Position numbers and translations under genes: made by a program. From Histoplasma ohiense (taxonomy: Eukaryota; Ascomycota; Eurotiomycetes; Onygenales; Ajellomycetaceae), in the NCBI GenBank assembly GCA_017607445.1, contig JAEVHH010000006.1:310001-374000 (forward strand): a stretch of 64,000 bases of DNA. Reading direction: 5' to 3'. Position 1 is the stretch's first letter. Every line of letters begins with the position of its first letter. Of the stretch, positions 1 to 11,329 are shown in pieces. Below the pieces are notes generated by a model. It had not been told where the DNA came from. It did not search any database and saw only the letters and a list, made by a program, of their open reading frames with translations.

Positions 1-193
1 CTACATTGCCTTTCCTTTTCCTCAGCCTGTCCCTCTCGACCGGGTTGGCGACGTGTCTGCGCTGGAAATCGAACCCGACGACGTTCCGGGCGTCCCTGGC
101 GAGGAGCTGGATGGCGCTGACGGGGGTGGACAGGGCGGACAGGGAGAACAGAAGCGCCGTCCCCAGTGTGCAGAGAGCGGTAACACCGCGCAT
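1..193 (-). CDS. Secreted aspartic-type endopeptidase, N-terminal part (cut by window edge)
   Basis: Only the first 64 codons are present; the frame stays open to base 1. Translation from the ATG at 193-191 begins with a short polar start and a hydrophobic stretch ending in an Ala-x-Ala-like site (TPVSA, about residue 27), which reads as a secretion signal. It is followed by a basic pro-region with RRHVANPVERDRLRKRK, a dibasic cluster typical of Kex2-processed yapsin/OPSB-type aspartic proteases. No catalytic Asp motif is visible because it would lie left of the window. The assignment rests on the resemblance of the pro-region to fungal yapsin-like proteases, so the family call is moderate and the secreted nature is more secure. 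The gene is transcribed leftwards; its promoter is the 1.6 kb separating it from rfc4. Confidence 0.6.
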   Translation of the reverse strand, partial: MRGVTALCTLGTALLFSLSALSTPVSAIQLLARDARNVVGFDFQRRHVANPVERDRLRKRKGNV

Positions 194-1816
194 GGCGCAC
201 GGTGCTTGCTGGAGTTCTATGTCGATCGATCTATTGCGATTATCCCTCTCATATCAAGTTGTTTCTTTCCTTGGTTGGGGGTTTTCTGCTACTAGAGTCG
301 TGCAGATCGAGATCGGCTTGGACACCGGATTCGGCAATGAGATGAGCAATCTGGAAGCAGACTAGCGGATGCACGGCGGGGGACAGCGAAAGGAGAGGAG
401 AGGATATAGATAAAATGACAGCCTGATGGAGGAAATAGGGTGGATTCGACGAGAATCGCTGAGGAGGAGGTAGAATTGACCGTTGGCGGGCGGAGACGAA
501 TATAAAAGAGAGGCTGACGGTGTGTCGGCGTCAGGCAGCTCAGGCAGGCAGGTACCTACGCAGACCACTAGCTGTGTGCCCGTGCTGCGTATTCTACGTG
601 CTGGGAGGTGTATATCGATGTATCTACAAGTGTCTCTACAGCTATTCCCAGGATGTATCGCAATGACAAGAGCCCCGTTTGTCAGCCGCTGGCCAGTCTC
701 CTCCAGTCTCCTGTCTGCATCTGATACATCTCTGCTCCGTAATCTTTCCAGATCCGTACAGATTACGACGAGCAGCAGCCGCAGCAGCCGCAGCACTGAT
801 ACAGCAGCAAAACACAGAAACGGCATCCGCCACCGCGCACGGGTCGATCTGATTCGTTCCCTGGGCCTGGGACGGGTCAGATCGCGGTATCGGATCGCCG
901 CTAATCTGAATCCGGCATAGCGTATACACGGCCATACCTGGTTTGGTTACATCACTAACTAACTAACATCCGGGAATGAGGATATTAGCTAAGCAGGCTT
1001 CGTCTTGCGTTGGCAGGAAGGAGTTGCTAACTTGACTGTGTAACTCATTGCAAGAGAGACAATACTTTGTAGTAGCAATAGTAATGGGGAATAGTAATGG
1101 GAATAGTAGAGTAAGTGGTGGTAATATGTGACAGTGCCTGCTGGCCCCGAGAGACTTGTCAAGCTTCATCTCCTGTTTCGGCAGTCACCCAGCCACGACG
1201 GGATACTGCGCCACGATTGTGAGTCTGTATTTCCTGTATTTCCGGGTGAAAAGAGAAGAGAAGAAGAAGCTTCTCACGTCCTGTGCATGTATCTATCTAG
1301 ACTGGGTGGGATTAGAGATCAGGATATCATACAGTAGATGCTTGGAGGGAGCCGGGTCTTTAGGAATGTGAGTAGTTAGGGATACATGTCTATCAGTCAT
1401 CAATGTCATGAATTGTCTTTTTTCATTCTCTCTCTCTTTTCCCCGTTTCCCACCTCGTTCCTGTGCCCAATGTGGATTGAGCCCCCGGAAAACCGTTGGA
1501 AGTGGAAACGGTGCGAGAACCAACCTCGTTCCCCAGTCCCACCCACAAGCTGACTGACATATTCGTCGTCGATGGACTACCTTTTGGGAAAGAGGAAGCG
1601 GGTGGTATGTCCCATTCCAACCCCCAGTTTCATTTACCAGACGCTCTTATTTGCTCCCTTTGCTTTCCTTTTTCAATTCGATGCGTGCGGGCCGGACGGG
1701 GAAGAATGTATTTCTTTTCTTTTCCTTTTCCTTTTATTTGTGGAGTGCAGACCGGGGCTGTTGCTTCAAAACAGAGTTGTCACTTTACCCCTTCACCCCT
1801 TCACCTTTTCACCTCT
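194..1816. other. Intergenic region: 5' side of the protease gene and 3' side of rfc4
   Basis: No convincing gene was found on either strand; open frames here are short and low in complexity. Visible structure includes a short tetranucleotide run (actaactaactaac near 953-966), two similar gtaatggg(g)aatag units around 1080-1107, and C/T-rich tracts near 1424-1445 and 1710-1830, the latter lying just past the rfc4 stop. The part next to 194 is presumably the promoter of the minus-strand protease gene. Confidence 0.5.
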
Positions 1817-3232
1817 TCACCGCTTCGACGACGGAAGCTGGAAGCTCTCCGGTTTCATGTTGATCCGGCATAGCTTGGCCAGACACCCGCTGAGCTGTAC
1901 GAGCGTCTGCACCCCTTCCAATATCCGCATGTGCGTAAAGCCTATCTCCTTGATGAATTCGAGTCTGGTATGTTCAGAGAGCGTCGGCATCGTCTTCGTC
2001 ACCCGGAACATCGTGCTGATTATGTCGTGAGAGGAGTAGCCGAGATCCCTGCGAAACCAGGTGAGTACGCTTGTCGTCAGTTCATATATATATATATATA
2101 TATATATACATGACTCAAGTCCTACGTACCATAATTCATTCAACGAATCCAACGCCGCATCGATCTTCCCCTCCCAGCACGCCTTGATCATCGCCTGCAC
2201 TTTGACCGGGTGCGGACTGTCGACGACGCGGAAGACGTTTTCGCCGCTCACGAACCCAAATCCAGCCCATGTGCTCTGCAGGTTGTTGATGGCCTGCCGC
2301 ATATCGCCCTCCGCGCTGAATATCAACGCTTCCAGCCCGTCTTCGGAGTATTTTACCTTCTCCGCCTCGCAGATCTGTGTGAGCCGCTTGAGGATCTGCC
2401 CATCCGTCAGGCGCGCGTAGCGCAGGATGGCGCAGCGGGATTGCAGTGGTTCGATGATTTTGTTCGATTGGTTGCAGGCGAAGGCGAAGCGCGTCGTTGT
2501 GGAGTAAATCTCCATGGTTCGTCGGAGGGCTTGCTGCGCACCGGATGTCATGCTGCGGATATCGTTTGGGTGAGTAGGTGGGGGAGTGGATGGGGAGGTG
2601 GAATTGGGAGAGGGCTGTGCGTGTGTATACCAACCTGTCTGCCTCGTCGAGGATCACCAACTTATGCCGCCCTTGTGGGAGTGTGACTTTTTTTTGCGCG
2701 AAGCCTTTTATTCGGTTTCTAACCACATCGATGCCTGCGAAAGCCACGGTGAGTAAACTTGATCGATCGAATCATTGCAGAGCGAGTAAAAATTGAGCAG
2801 CAGAAGCAGTAGCAACAACAGCCACAACAACAAAAAACAAGAGCAGCACACCTCTCTCGTCACTAGCATTCAATTCTAAAACAGCCTCTTTATATGAATC
2901 TCCCAGCATCTGTCGCGCTAGACACAGGATCGAAGTCGTCTTCCCGATCCCCGGCATGCCGGAGATGATAACATGCGGCATGTTGCCATTGCGCGCAATG
3001 ATTTTCAGCCGCTCAATAGTCTCTGTGTTTCCGACGATGTCATCGAGGAATACCGGCCGGTACTTCTCTACCCTACACATCCATGTGTGAAATTAATTAG
3101 TACTAAATTCGCCGTTCTCGATTGAAGAGGACCTTCGCTTTACCAAGGTAACTCGTAGTCTGCGGGAGCTCCCGCGAGGTTCTCTTGCAGACCTCTTTTG
3201 GCCTGAGCTGAAGATGACTCTGGCTTATCCAT
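1817..3232 (-). CDS. rfc4: Replication factor C subunit 4 (clamp-loader AAA+ ATPase)
   Basis: Five exons give 354 residues: 3232-3144, 3072-2852, 2734-2635, 2552-2130 and 2048-1817; every junction is GT-AG and phase-consistent. The product is a small subunit of the RFC clamp loader, which loads PCNA at primer-template junctions in the nucleus. The protein has the PWVEKYRP start motif after a 28-residue N-terminal tail, Walker A (GMPGIGKTTS), the NASDERG segment, Walker B (ILDEAD, completed by Ser-Met across an intron), and the SRC arginine-finger region (LQSRCAILRY). The C-terminal collar domain ends near GFTHMRILEGVQT. Length and motifs fit yeast Rfc4/human RFC2. The start at 3232 was chosen because the longer upstream frame has no family similarity. 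The last intron (2129-2049) contains a TA microsatellite and has a length divisible by three with no stop. Confidence 0.95.
2083..2108. repeat. TA dinucleotide microsatellite inside an rfc4 intron
   Basis: An uninterrupted alternating AT tract lies wholly within the 81-nt last intron of rfc4. It is probably length-variable between strains. Confidence 0.9.
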
Positions 3233-5322
3233 AATGAGCTCGTTTGAAATGTGGAATAATTCTTTGAGCGTGCTGATATGATGCTCTCTCACTGCTCTCT
3301 CGATGAAACTGGAATCAATTTGCTTCGACGCGTCGTGTAATGATATCACGTGTGTGATTTCAACGTGGGCTTGGATTTGTGCCAAGACATAAAACGGAAC
3401 GTCCAATTTAGTTTTTGATTCAGGATGCAACTCATCTTCCTACACTAATAGTAATACTCTGACATCCGCGGCGCCGTTCTCGATCTAATTACCACTCCCT
3501 CAAGAGGGGCCCCTACACTGGCAAGTATCTCTCTTGGATTGACAGCTCTCCGACCACACATGTCTCCGCATCGCAGCAAGGGCGGTGAATGGACTTGGCT
3601 GCAAGTCGAGGCAAGAGTACTAACTATTATCTGAGGCAATCCGCTCTGCACGTATAGGGACGTACTAAGATTCTTTTGAAAATTGCTTAACTGGGACGGA
3701 GCGGATTCCTCTCGGCCGCTCGCCCGACCAGTCTAAAGTGCTTTTCTGGCTGATCCAACTGCAGACAGTCTTCTCTCAAAGAGTCAAGGAGCGATGTAGC
3801 TACTACACGATGAAGGTCCTGAGAGAACTCACCTGCTCAGCTCAGAGTTAGTTTGGTTGCCAAATAGCTAAGTGGAGGGCGATCAGACAAAGAGCACAAC
3901 TACTGGAGAGGCATTGTGCCGATTAGTGAACTCTAGTCATCCTGATATGATAGTGTCCAAAGGGACGATGGTGCAGCTCGCCTGATATGCGCGATATGTA
4001 TATACCATGTCATTCAGCATTCAGCATGCTGCTGGCTTCATGTGTTCAACTATCTGTGGAGCTCGGATGACAATGTGTGTTCTTTGCCCGCGCCCAGAAT
4101 GCTACGTCACTGTCAATATCCATGAGAAGCCAAAAACAACTCATAGTGGCAATCGCTGGCTACACAATCATAAATGGGAGGGACTTGCTCTGGGCACATT
4201 TGTAGAGCGGGGTGGTAACTGCCGTTTCATACACCTCGTGTTGGAGGGGACAGAGGTGAAGCTATATGCAGAATCACAGTCTTCGCTCATCACGGATAAG
4301 GCAATTGACTGCCGAGGTCCGCAGACAGTCCTATCATCTTACGGAATGTTCGGATTTCCGGGACTGAGATCGCATTACCAAGACTTCTTAGACTCTCCAC
4401 AGATGGAAACCCGAAGCTAAGGGCATTGGAAATCTGCTTAAGCATGTATGGCCTTCGGAAACACCTACTCCCTCCATAGAACATCTAGTACTCCGTGCTG
4501 CGTTGTCTGTTCCACAATCCATCTCTCAAACATCCAGCATCCGCCCTTAATCATTCAGTGATCTTTATGGGCTAAGCATTGAAAAGAACTCTGAGTGCTC
4601 GAAGAAGTGCGGCCCCGTCCATGCCGGCCCGTGTCCAACAGCTAATTGAGTGTCTGACAGAATGGGGTTCGTATGATGCTGAAGAAGCCAAAGGAGGCCG
4701 TCCGCTAACTTCCAGAAATGATCCATATGATTAACTGCATTTTTTGCTGTCTCGTTATTTCTCTCAGCTCGCTGGCCGATCCAACAATACGCATCAGGTG
4801 TGGAACTGTTGGAAGCACTTCATGATGCAATCACGGCACCTATCTCTTTCGCAGAGCCACAACGCTGGTGCTGTTGCAAAATATCGATGCCAATTAATAC
4901 CAACCAGCACTTAGGTGGTCTAATGCCAATATTTTGTTTCCAGAAAGAGAACCCCACTTTGAGAATATCAACATATTGAAAACTCCGAAACGTAATTGAA
5001 ACCCCGAAAAAGTATTTAAATCCTCAGGACCATAGGCTTCCCCCGGGCCTCTTCGTCTCTCTTTACTTTTTGCCTCTGCCCGCGCACACACTGCTTGTCT
5101 ACAACCATCCAAGCCCGATATCTCCAACGTAGCAGAACATCACCGCTACGTTGCCTGAAAGTCTAGAAGCCATCCAGTTCTTATTAAGAAAATCTAGATC
5201 ATCTACATATGTGACCAGCAATCTATGTATCGTCCCGAACAAGCCCCCGGCCTCTCTCTGACATACACACTCCGATGGTCGCTTTCCCCTCTCATGTAGC
5301 ATCCCATCGAATTCCTATCATT
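3233..5322. other. Gene-free stretch between rfc4 and the hxnX-like gene
   Basis: I see no supported gene in these 2.1 kb. The longest frame (4007-4420, plus, 137 codons) resembles no family I know and shows no intron-exon extension. The part next to 3232 should hold the rfc4 promoter, and the part next to 5323 the 3' end of the monooxygenase gene. No inverted terminal repeats or transposase motifs were noticed. Confidence 0.4.
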
Positions 5323-5856
5323 TCAAAGACGCGACTCCTCGGACCTTTGAGTTTTCACGTTGGACAATGGGACGGATACGACGTTCCAGTGCTTTTCGAC
5401 CTATTTCAATTGGATTTGTTAGAGTGAGCCACCGGTACAGCATTGGACATCTCCATTGTGTTTGTAGGGTAAAGAAAGGAACTTACATCCTTCTCACATT
5501 CATACCCCAACAATTTCGGTGCGAGCCCAGGATCTCTCCACGCCAACGCCTCCCCTTCCTCGGTGGGCTGCATGCGCATCCTGCGATCCCGCTCCTCCTG
5601 CTCTGGCCCGTCGTGCAGGTGATACAAATACTGCTGCAAGTTGCTGCGTGAGACGATCATCTGCGTCCGCGACTTGCGACACGTTTCGTACACCGCTAGC
5701 GCATGGCGTTTTTGCGTGAGGAAGGCGGAGGACTTTTTGTCGATGTTGGGCGAGTTGGGGAGGCGGGATAGGCATTCTCCTAGAACGCAGCCGTCTTCAA
5801 AGGACATGCCGGCGCTGTGGGGGTGGGATTAGTGTTAGGGATATTCTAGTTTATAT

Positions 5857-5888
<32 letters not shown>

Positions 5889-7158
5889 GTTTGGGTTCGG
5901 GAATAAGGTGCTGTTGGTGAATCATATTTACCCAGATGCAAGATAAGGGAGAGTAGCGTGCACTGCGTCCCCGAGCAGAGTCCATGAGCCTGATGGATGA
6001 GACCAGTCATGTTCACCCAGGCGGTAGCAGAGGCGCCATTTGTAGACGGATTTGCAAAGCCTAAGGAGTTTCTCGATTCTATGGGGTTTACGAGTTAGGA
6101 GGAAGAGGAGGTAAATGTTTTGGAAAAAATCTCAGGCAAGCAACTTTTGACACACCTTGGATCCCAGCCTTTGAATGCTGCACACATCTCTTCTACGTTG
6201 CCTTCTACCGTTGAAGCGCCGTCGTCGGGAATATCGTCCGGTACTAGGAGAACCATGTTGAAGAGCTCACCCCCTCGCAGGACATAGTTCACTGTCCGCA
6301 AAGTCAACATCATATATTCTTCATCAAATCCAACACAAATCATAAGGGCCATGACTTACCTGCATGCGCGTCGGGGCCCAACCAATAATTGACCTGCGGC
6401 TCCTCCACAAACGGCCTCAGCTCCGGATCCTTCATCATCTCCTCCGTCGACAGCAACAACCGATACGCCAAATCCCCCGTCTTGGTCGGCGGATTCGGTC
6501 TTCCCAGCAGGATCTCTGACAGCCGACTAAACACCCCGTCAGCACCGATCAGCAAATCCCCCTCCTCCCTCCTCCCATCCTCCATAACGGCCGTCACCGT
6601 CGTCCCGTCCGCACCCACAACTACATCCACGACCTTACAATTGCACTGCAGCACGCCGCCGAGCTCAATCGCCCGCTCCATGAGGCACTTGTGCAGCGAC
6701 GCGCGGTGGAAATCGCCATACCATGTCCCCGGAAACTGGGACTGGGACTCGTGGAAGTTCATCGAGGAGATGATTTCACCCTTCCAGTGGCGGAAGTTGC
6801 ACTGGCGCGGCCATGTGGCGTATTTAAATAGCCGCTCCGACAGGCCCCAGGAGGTCAGGACGCGGGAGCTGTTGGGAAGCACTTGGATGCCGGCGCCCAC
6901 CTCGCCGATCTCGTGGGCGGATTCGAGAACTTTGACGCTGTGGCCGGCGAGGAGACACGCGATGGCGGCACCGAGGCCACCGAGGCCGGCACCGACGATA
7001 ACGACCTGAGCGGGTTTTTGTTAAAAGGCGATAATGTTGGTTTATTAGAGGGTTGAAGAGCGAGGGGAGGGAAGGATAGAAGGGGGTTGGGATTAACGAA
7101 CCTTTAGTTTACAGGATTCCTCGCGGTGTTGCACATGTTTGATAGGTATGGGAGACAT
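5323..7158 (-). CDS. hxnX: FAD-dependent monooxygenase, salicylate/6-hydroxynicotinate hydroxylase type (HxnX-like)
   Basis: Six exons give 463 residues: 7158-7102, 7005-6360, 6291-6156, 6078-5932, 5814-5487 and 5400-5323. It is a class A flavoprotein monooxygenase. The dinucleotide-binding GxGxxG motif (VVIVGAGLGGLGAA) opens exon 2 at residue 20, the DG motif (LLIGADG) lies near residue 170, and the second FAD motif (LLGDAVHATLPYLASGAGM) near residue 305. The GD motif carries His-Ala where many relatives have Ala-His. In the A. nidulans nicotinate pathway HxnX converts 6-hydroxynicotinate to 2,5-dihydroxypyridine. That role is inferred here from family plus clustering with hxnM-, hxnW-, hxnN-, hxnV-, hxnS- and hxnR-like genes. 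The last intron (5486-5401) and short last exon follow a strong GTAAGT donor. Taken alone it could be any salicylate-hydroxylase-like enzyme. Confidence 0.8.
5850..5889. repeat. Compound (TA)n(TG)n microsatellite in an intron
   Basis: The alternating TA tract is followed by TG repeats inside the fourth intron of the hxnX-like gene (5931-5815). It is likely to vary in length. Confidence 0.85.
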
Positions 7159-8038
7159 GATTGCACAGAGATAGGGCGCTACGGGTCTTGGAAAAGATGT
7201 TTTTTCAAAAACTCCTGTTCACGTTACTCCTATCATCCGTTTCTGAAGATCCGACAAGCCAGCAACCAGAGGGGCGAGATTTCCCAATTTAAAAAAAAAT
7301 AAACCCACTTGCCACGATACCTGTGGCCTCAAGTAGAGTTTTATATTCGATGCTTTGGCTAAACTGTAGCTCCTAAAGCCGCTTAAGGGAAGATAATATC
7401 TTACTTAAAAGCAAAAACCCTCTTTGCTTCCTCTTGTGAGCTTTTTGTTCCCTAAGCCTTTCCGGAAAAAGAGCGCGCGCCAACCTTTGGGCAAGCTTGC
7501 TCGATTTGCCAGCTCACAGCCCGCCGTGGCCATATCGCGACAAGCCACAACTGTGCGGGCAATGATCCGTGGTAGTTAATGCAGGTGTTCTGCTCGCCCA
7601 CCAGCAAGCCCAGACAAGGCAACGAGAGAGTGGAGGTTAACCCGCTCAAGGAAGATACGTAGAGTAAATATCGTACAATACGGTACGGTACATACATAGC
7701 TTACACTTTTGGCCATGCGTTTGCATGCATACGGCCGATACGCACAGGTCCAAGAATGGGGGGTCTGCATGTAATTTACACCCGAATACCAACCCCGCAA
7801 AATCGAACTCTAATTAAGCTTGAACTTGTATGACGTCGCTGCTGGTGCGGGGAAGTTAATGGAGGAAGTAGTAGGATAGCAGGGGCAAAAACAAAACAAA
7901 ACAAAACAAAAAAAAAAAAAAACACTAGAATAGAAAAACCTAGTTAATCTACGGACTTTCTTAACTAATCACACTCTGATAGGATAGACCGCTATCGCTC
8001 CAAGCACGGTCCAAGTTAAGTTTGTTTTGCGCGGACGG
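7159..8038. promoter_or_regulatory. Upstream region of the hxnX-like gene and 3' flank of the hxnM-like gene
   Basis: No gene was found. Just upstream of the hxnX-like start there are two GATA-type core sites (agatag near 7169 and ctatca near 7230 on the opposite strand), compatible with nitrogen control by AreA, though such cores occur often by chance. An A-rich run with aaaac repeats lies at about 7887-7922, beyond the hxnM-like stop. Confidence 0.35.
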
Positions 8039-9237
8039 TCAATTCAACGGTGGCGTCTTGAGAATCTCCCCTCGTGGCGCTGGCATCTTTGCTCCTGCTG
8101 GGGCGGGATTTTTGCTCTTGAAATCATCCGCCATTTGTTCAAATGTCACCCATTCCACCCCCTCGTGCTTGTTAATGTGCTCGATAATGCTGTGGAAAAA
8201 TGCATGTTGTCAGCGTCCAGCAGGGATAGAAAGGGATAGAAACATAAAAATAAAAAAAAAAAAAAATAAACATTACCGTTCATGCATGAGCAGTACATGT
8301 GGCCGTCCAGAGACATCAGGGTGAATCGTCATAGGGAAGATGAACTCATCGTATTCACGGTAGAAATAGTCGAAATGGTCCTGCACAAACAAGGCGTTAG
8401 ATACTGATCAAAACATCTTCCCGCCGGTGCTGAACCGGAAGGGGAGGAGGGGGAAGCAAGAGAAATCCACCTTCCAAATATCCTCTATATCCCTAGGATT
8501 CGTCCATCCATGACTATTCGGTGAGTTTTTAATAAACATCATCGGCGGCAAATCGTCAATATACCAGCTACCCGGGATCTCCACAAGTCCCGTCTCCTGG
8601 CCCTTTACCAACGGCTTCATCCAGTCTTTTGCCTTCTTCGTATAATCAATCTTTGTCCATGTATCTCCCGTCCGCAGCCAGTACATCTGGCAGTCATGAT
8701 GCGCCATCGAATGGTCATATTCAATGCCGTAGCGGAGCAGCAGGTCGGTGCCTTCAGCGCTCGTCTCCCACCAGGGCGCAACGGTGCCCCTGGGTGGCTT
8801 GCCGCAAAAGTCTGTCAGGAGGCGGTAGGTCTTGTCGAGGACGTCGCGTTGCTGTGCCGGCGTCATGTCAGACGGGTTCTCGTGGGAATAGCCGTGGAGG
8901 CCGATTTCGTGTCCCGCATCGCGCACCATGGCGCATTCTTCCGGGAATGTTTCCAGGGAGTGTCCCGGGATGAACCAGGTGGCTTTGATATTGTATTTGT
9001 CGAAGAGTTTCAGGAGGCGGCGGACGCCGATTGTGCCCGCCCAGAGGCCTGGGAAGATGTGTTAGAAGAAGGACGTAGCCAACATGCAGAGGACGGAATG
9101 GGGCTGTTGGGAGTAATCTCTCTGGTTTTACCTCGACTGATATCATTTGTGCTATCTTCACCACCGTACGATCCAAGCCAGCCAGCGACAGCATCGATGT
9201 CAACGCCATAGCCCACGAGAACTCGCTTTTTACCCAT
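8039..9237 (-). CDS. hxnM: PgdA-like polysaccharide deacetylase family protein; likely cyclic-imide hydrolase (HxnM-like)
   Basis: Four exons give 312 residues: 9237-9132, 9048-8471, 8380-8277 and 8189-8039, all GT-AG and in phase. The protein is a NodB-fold hydrolase. It has the GVDIDAVAGWLGSYGG start with the metal-binding Asp pair, the TWFIPGHS strand, the HGYSHE metal motif, the VAPWWE motif and the C-terminal HPDVSGRPHVL and EWVTF segments. It lacks a signal peptide, so it is probably cytosolic. The closest architecture I recognise is bacterial PgdA-type and allantoinase/cyclic-imidase-like NodB proteins. In the A. nidulans nicotinate pathway HxnM opens 3-hydroxypiperidine-2,6-dione to alpha-hydroxyglutaramate. 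Cluster context supports that role over chitin or peptidoglycan deacetylation, for which an intracellular enzyme would be unsuitable. It is divergent from the hxnW-like gene. Confidence 0.8.
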
Positions 9238-9911
9238 CACGCTGGTTCGTAGGAGATACACGTGGCACTGTAGATATGTTTAATGCAAACGAATGTATAA
9301 TTTCCTTCAAGGATGAGCCCAGAGCTAGATATAAGATCCTATCAACGCAGTATTAGTAGAAAGAATCCTTGGCTGCAAAAACCAATTACTCTGTGCCAAC
9401 TCTTGGAACAAACAGCACACTTTGAATACACCCCTAGCGGGCAATCCAGATGTCGCTGTTTGAGCATCAGTTTCAAGAGGAGGGGGAACACTGTGGCCTT
9501 CTGCGGCGACGATAATTGATTAGGGCTTGGGACTTGAAACGGTCGAGAAGTGGGGGTATGGTCCGATGGCTGAAACGTCCCGCAATCGGTGCATCGTTTG
9601 TCAAATAGTTACGCCCACGGCATACTGCAAGATGTCGATGGACAATTCGTGATCCGTTGCAGCTCCTCCTCCGTAGTGCCGGGGATTACATTGCGGAAAG
9701 GATGAAGCCTCCTGTGCGACCTGCTGGACATAGTATTTGATGACGGCGCGGCGAGAGCTAGCTTCCCGGTCTTTGAATACTTCTAGATACTAGCAACTTA
9801 GTAGTTATCACTGTGCCGGACAACAGACAACAAAAACCACGCCTGTTTGCACCTTAATCTTATACAATCGCTGTTCTTCCCGCTGCCCTCTCTGCTTCAA
9901 CCACCTCAATT
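9238..9911. promoter_or_regulatory. Divergent promoter between hxnM-like and hxnW-like genes
   Basis: This 674-bp region separates the minus-strand hxnM-like start from the plus-strand hxnW-like start. No gene was found in it. A shared bidirectional control region for two steps of one pathway is the likely arrangement, but I could not identify a specific HxnR site by eye. Confidence 0.45.
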
Positions 9912-11119
9912 ATGTCTAGAGTAAGAGCCCACCAATTTCCTGAATTCCCTCTTCACCAGCCCGTGTCCACCTCCACCTCATCCGTAATTTCACTGCCATG
10001 CCTAACTAATGTAATTCAAAATAATTCATCCAGTTCTCCCTTAAAGGTCGCACGGCTCTGGTAACAGGTGGTGCACGAGGTTGCGGTCTATCCTTTGCTG
10101 AGGGCCTCGCGGAAGCTGGAGCAGACGTTGCTGTCTTCGACATAATAGATCAGACCGAAGGCTTCCATAGTATAGCCAGTAACTATGGCGTCAAAACTGC
10201 GTTCTACAAGTAAGGGACCCCTAAAAACCATCAGAAATCTACTAATTCCCCCAATGATGTCCAAAAAAAAAAAAAAAAAAGAGAGAAAATGAATAAAACA
10301 GAATAACTAACGAGAAGTCACATCCCGTCCCGCCAATTTCAACTGAAACACAGAGTCGATGTTAGCTCCAAAGAGTCTTTAGAAGCCGGCTTCGCCCAGT
10401 TCAGCGCAGATTTCGACAACAAGCTGGACATCTGCGTGCCCTGCGCGGGCATAAACAGACATCTGCCGTTCCTAGAATACACGTACGAAGCGCACAGGGA
10501 GTTGCTGGACACAAATGTCATGGGGCTGTTCTTCACGGCGCAGTTGGCGGCGAAGCAGATGATTGCCAACGGGACCAAGTGCGGCAGTATCGTGCTGGTG
10601 GCGAGCATTGCGAGCTACATGGCGATTAAAGATCAGAATAGCTCAGCGTACTGTGGGAGCAAGGGTGCGGTAAAGGCTATGTGTCCGGCTATTGCGAAAG
10701 AGTTGGTGCCTTATGTATGTTATTTTCTCCCCTTTTTCTTTTTCTTTTTCTTATTTTTTTTTTCTTTTCCCTCCCTCTTTTATGCTCAATTTTGGGACAA
10801 TGGGAACTGATTTCGTTTAACTACTTACTACTCACGCAGGGTATCAGAGTTAACTCGGTATCTCCTGGATATGTTCGGACAGAGATGACAGCTGCAGTAA
10901 GTCGATTCAACCGATCATTTCCTCAGTCAGCCCATGCTGGATCTAACTCCTTTTTGATAGTTCTCTCATCTCACTGAAAAGTGGAAGACCGACATCATGA
11001 ACCATCGGTTGGCGGAGCCTGATGATATTAGAGGTGCTTGTGTGTTCCTGGCAAGTGATGCAAGTTCATATATGACCGGGCAAGATATTTGCGTGGATGG
11101 CGGCGTCACGAAGTGGTAG
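9912..11119 (+). CDS. hxnW: Short-chain dehydrogenase/reductase (HxnW-like)
   Basis: Five exons give 253 residues: 9912-9920, 10034-10209, 10354-10714, 10840-10896 and 10961-11119. The first exon is only nine bases (Met-Ser-Arg). The classical SDR layout is present: the cofactor motif TGGARGCG near residue 13, a catalytic Ser in VASIAS, the YCGSK catalytic Tyr-Lys, the VSPGYVRTEM segment, and the C-terminal GQDICVDGG. The usual NNAG structural motif reads PCAG, with Cys replacing Asn. The family resembles sorbose/xylulose reductase-type SDRs. In the hxn pathway HxnW oxidises a hydroxylated piperidinone to 3-hydroxypiperidine-2,6-dione; the assignment here rests on family plus cluster position. 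It shares a divergent promoter with the hxnM-like gene and converges on the amidase with a 210-bp gap. Confidence 0.78.
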
Positions 11120-11329
11120 CAAACGGGAAAGATGGCATGCGTATGGATTCACCTGGAAGTTATGGCTAGACCACGGATGATTGAAGACTTATTCTTCAGC
11201 CTGGTTTGCTGTTTTGCTTTAAATTGCTTTGCTTTCTTTCTAATATCTCCATATAGCCACTCTACGATAAAACAGGGTCTTCCAACTCCTAACTCACATC
11301 CCCTTCCCTTAGCATAGTCTAATACATAG

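Noticed and set aside
4007..4420. 137-codon open frame on the plus strand
   Set aside because: No family resemblance, no neighbouring exons in phase and unremarkable start context; treated as chance.
8039..9237. Chitin deacetylase for the cell wall
   Set aside because: No signal peptide or GPI signal, and the motif set and gene neighbourhood fit a cytosolic cyclic-imide hydrolase better.
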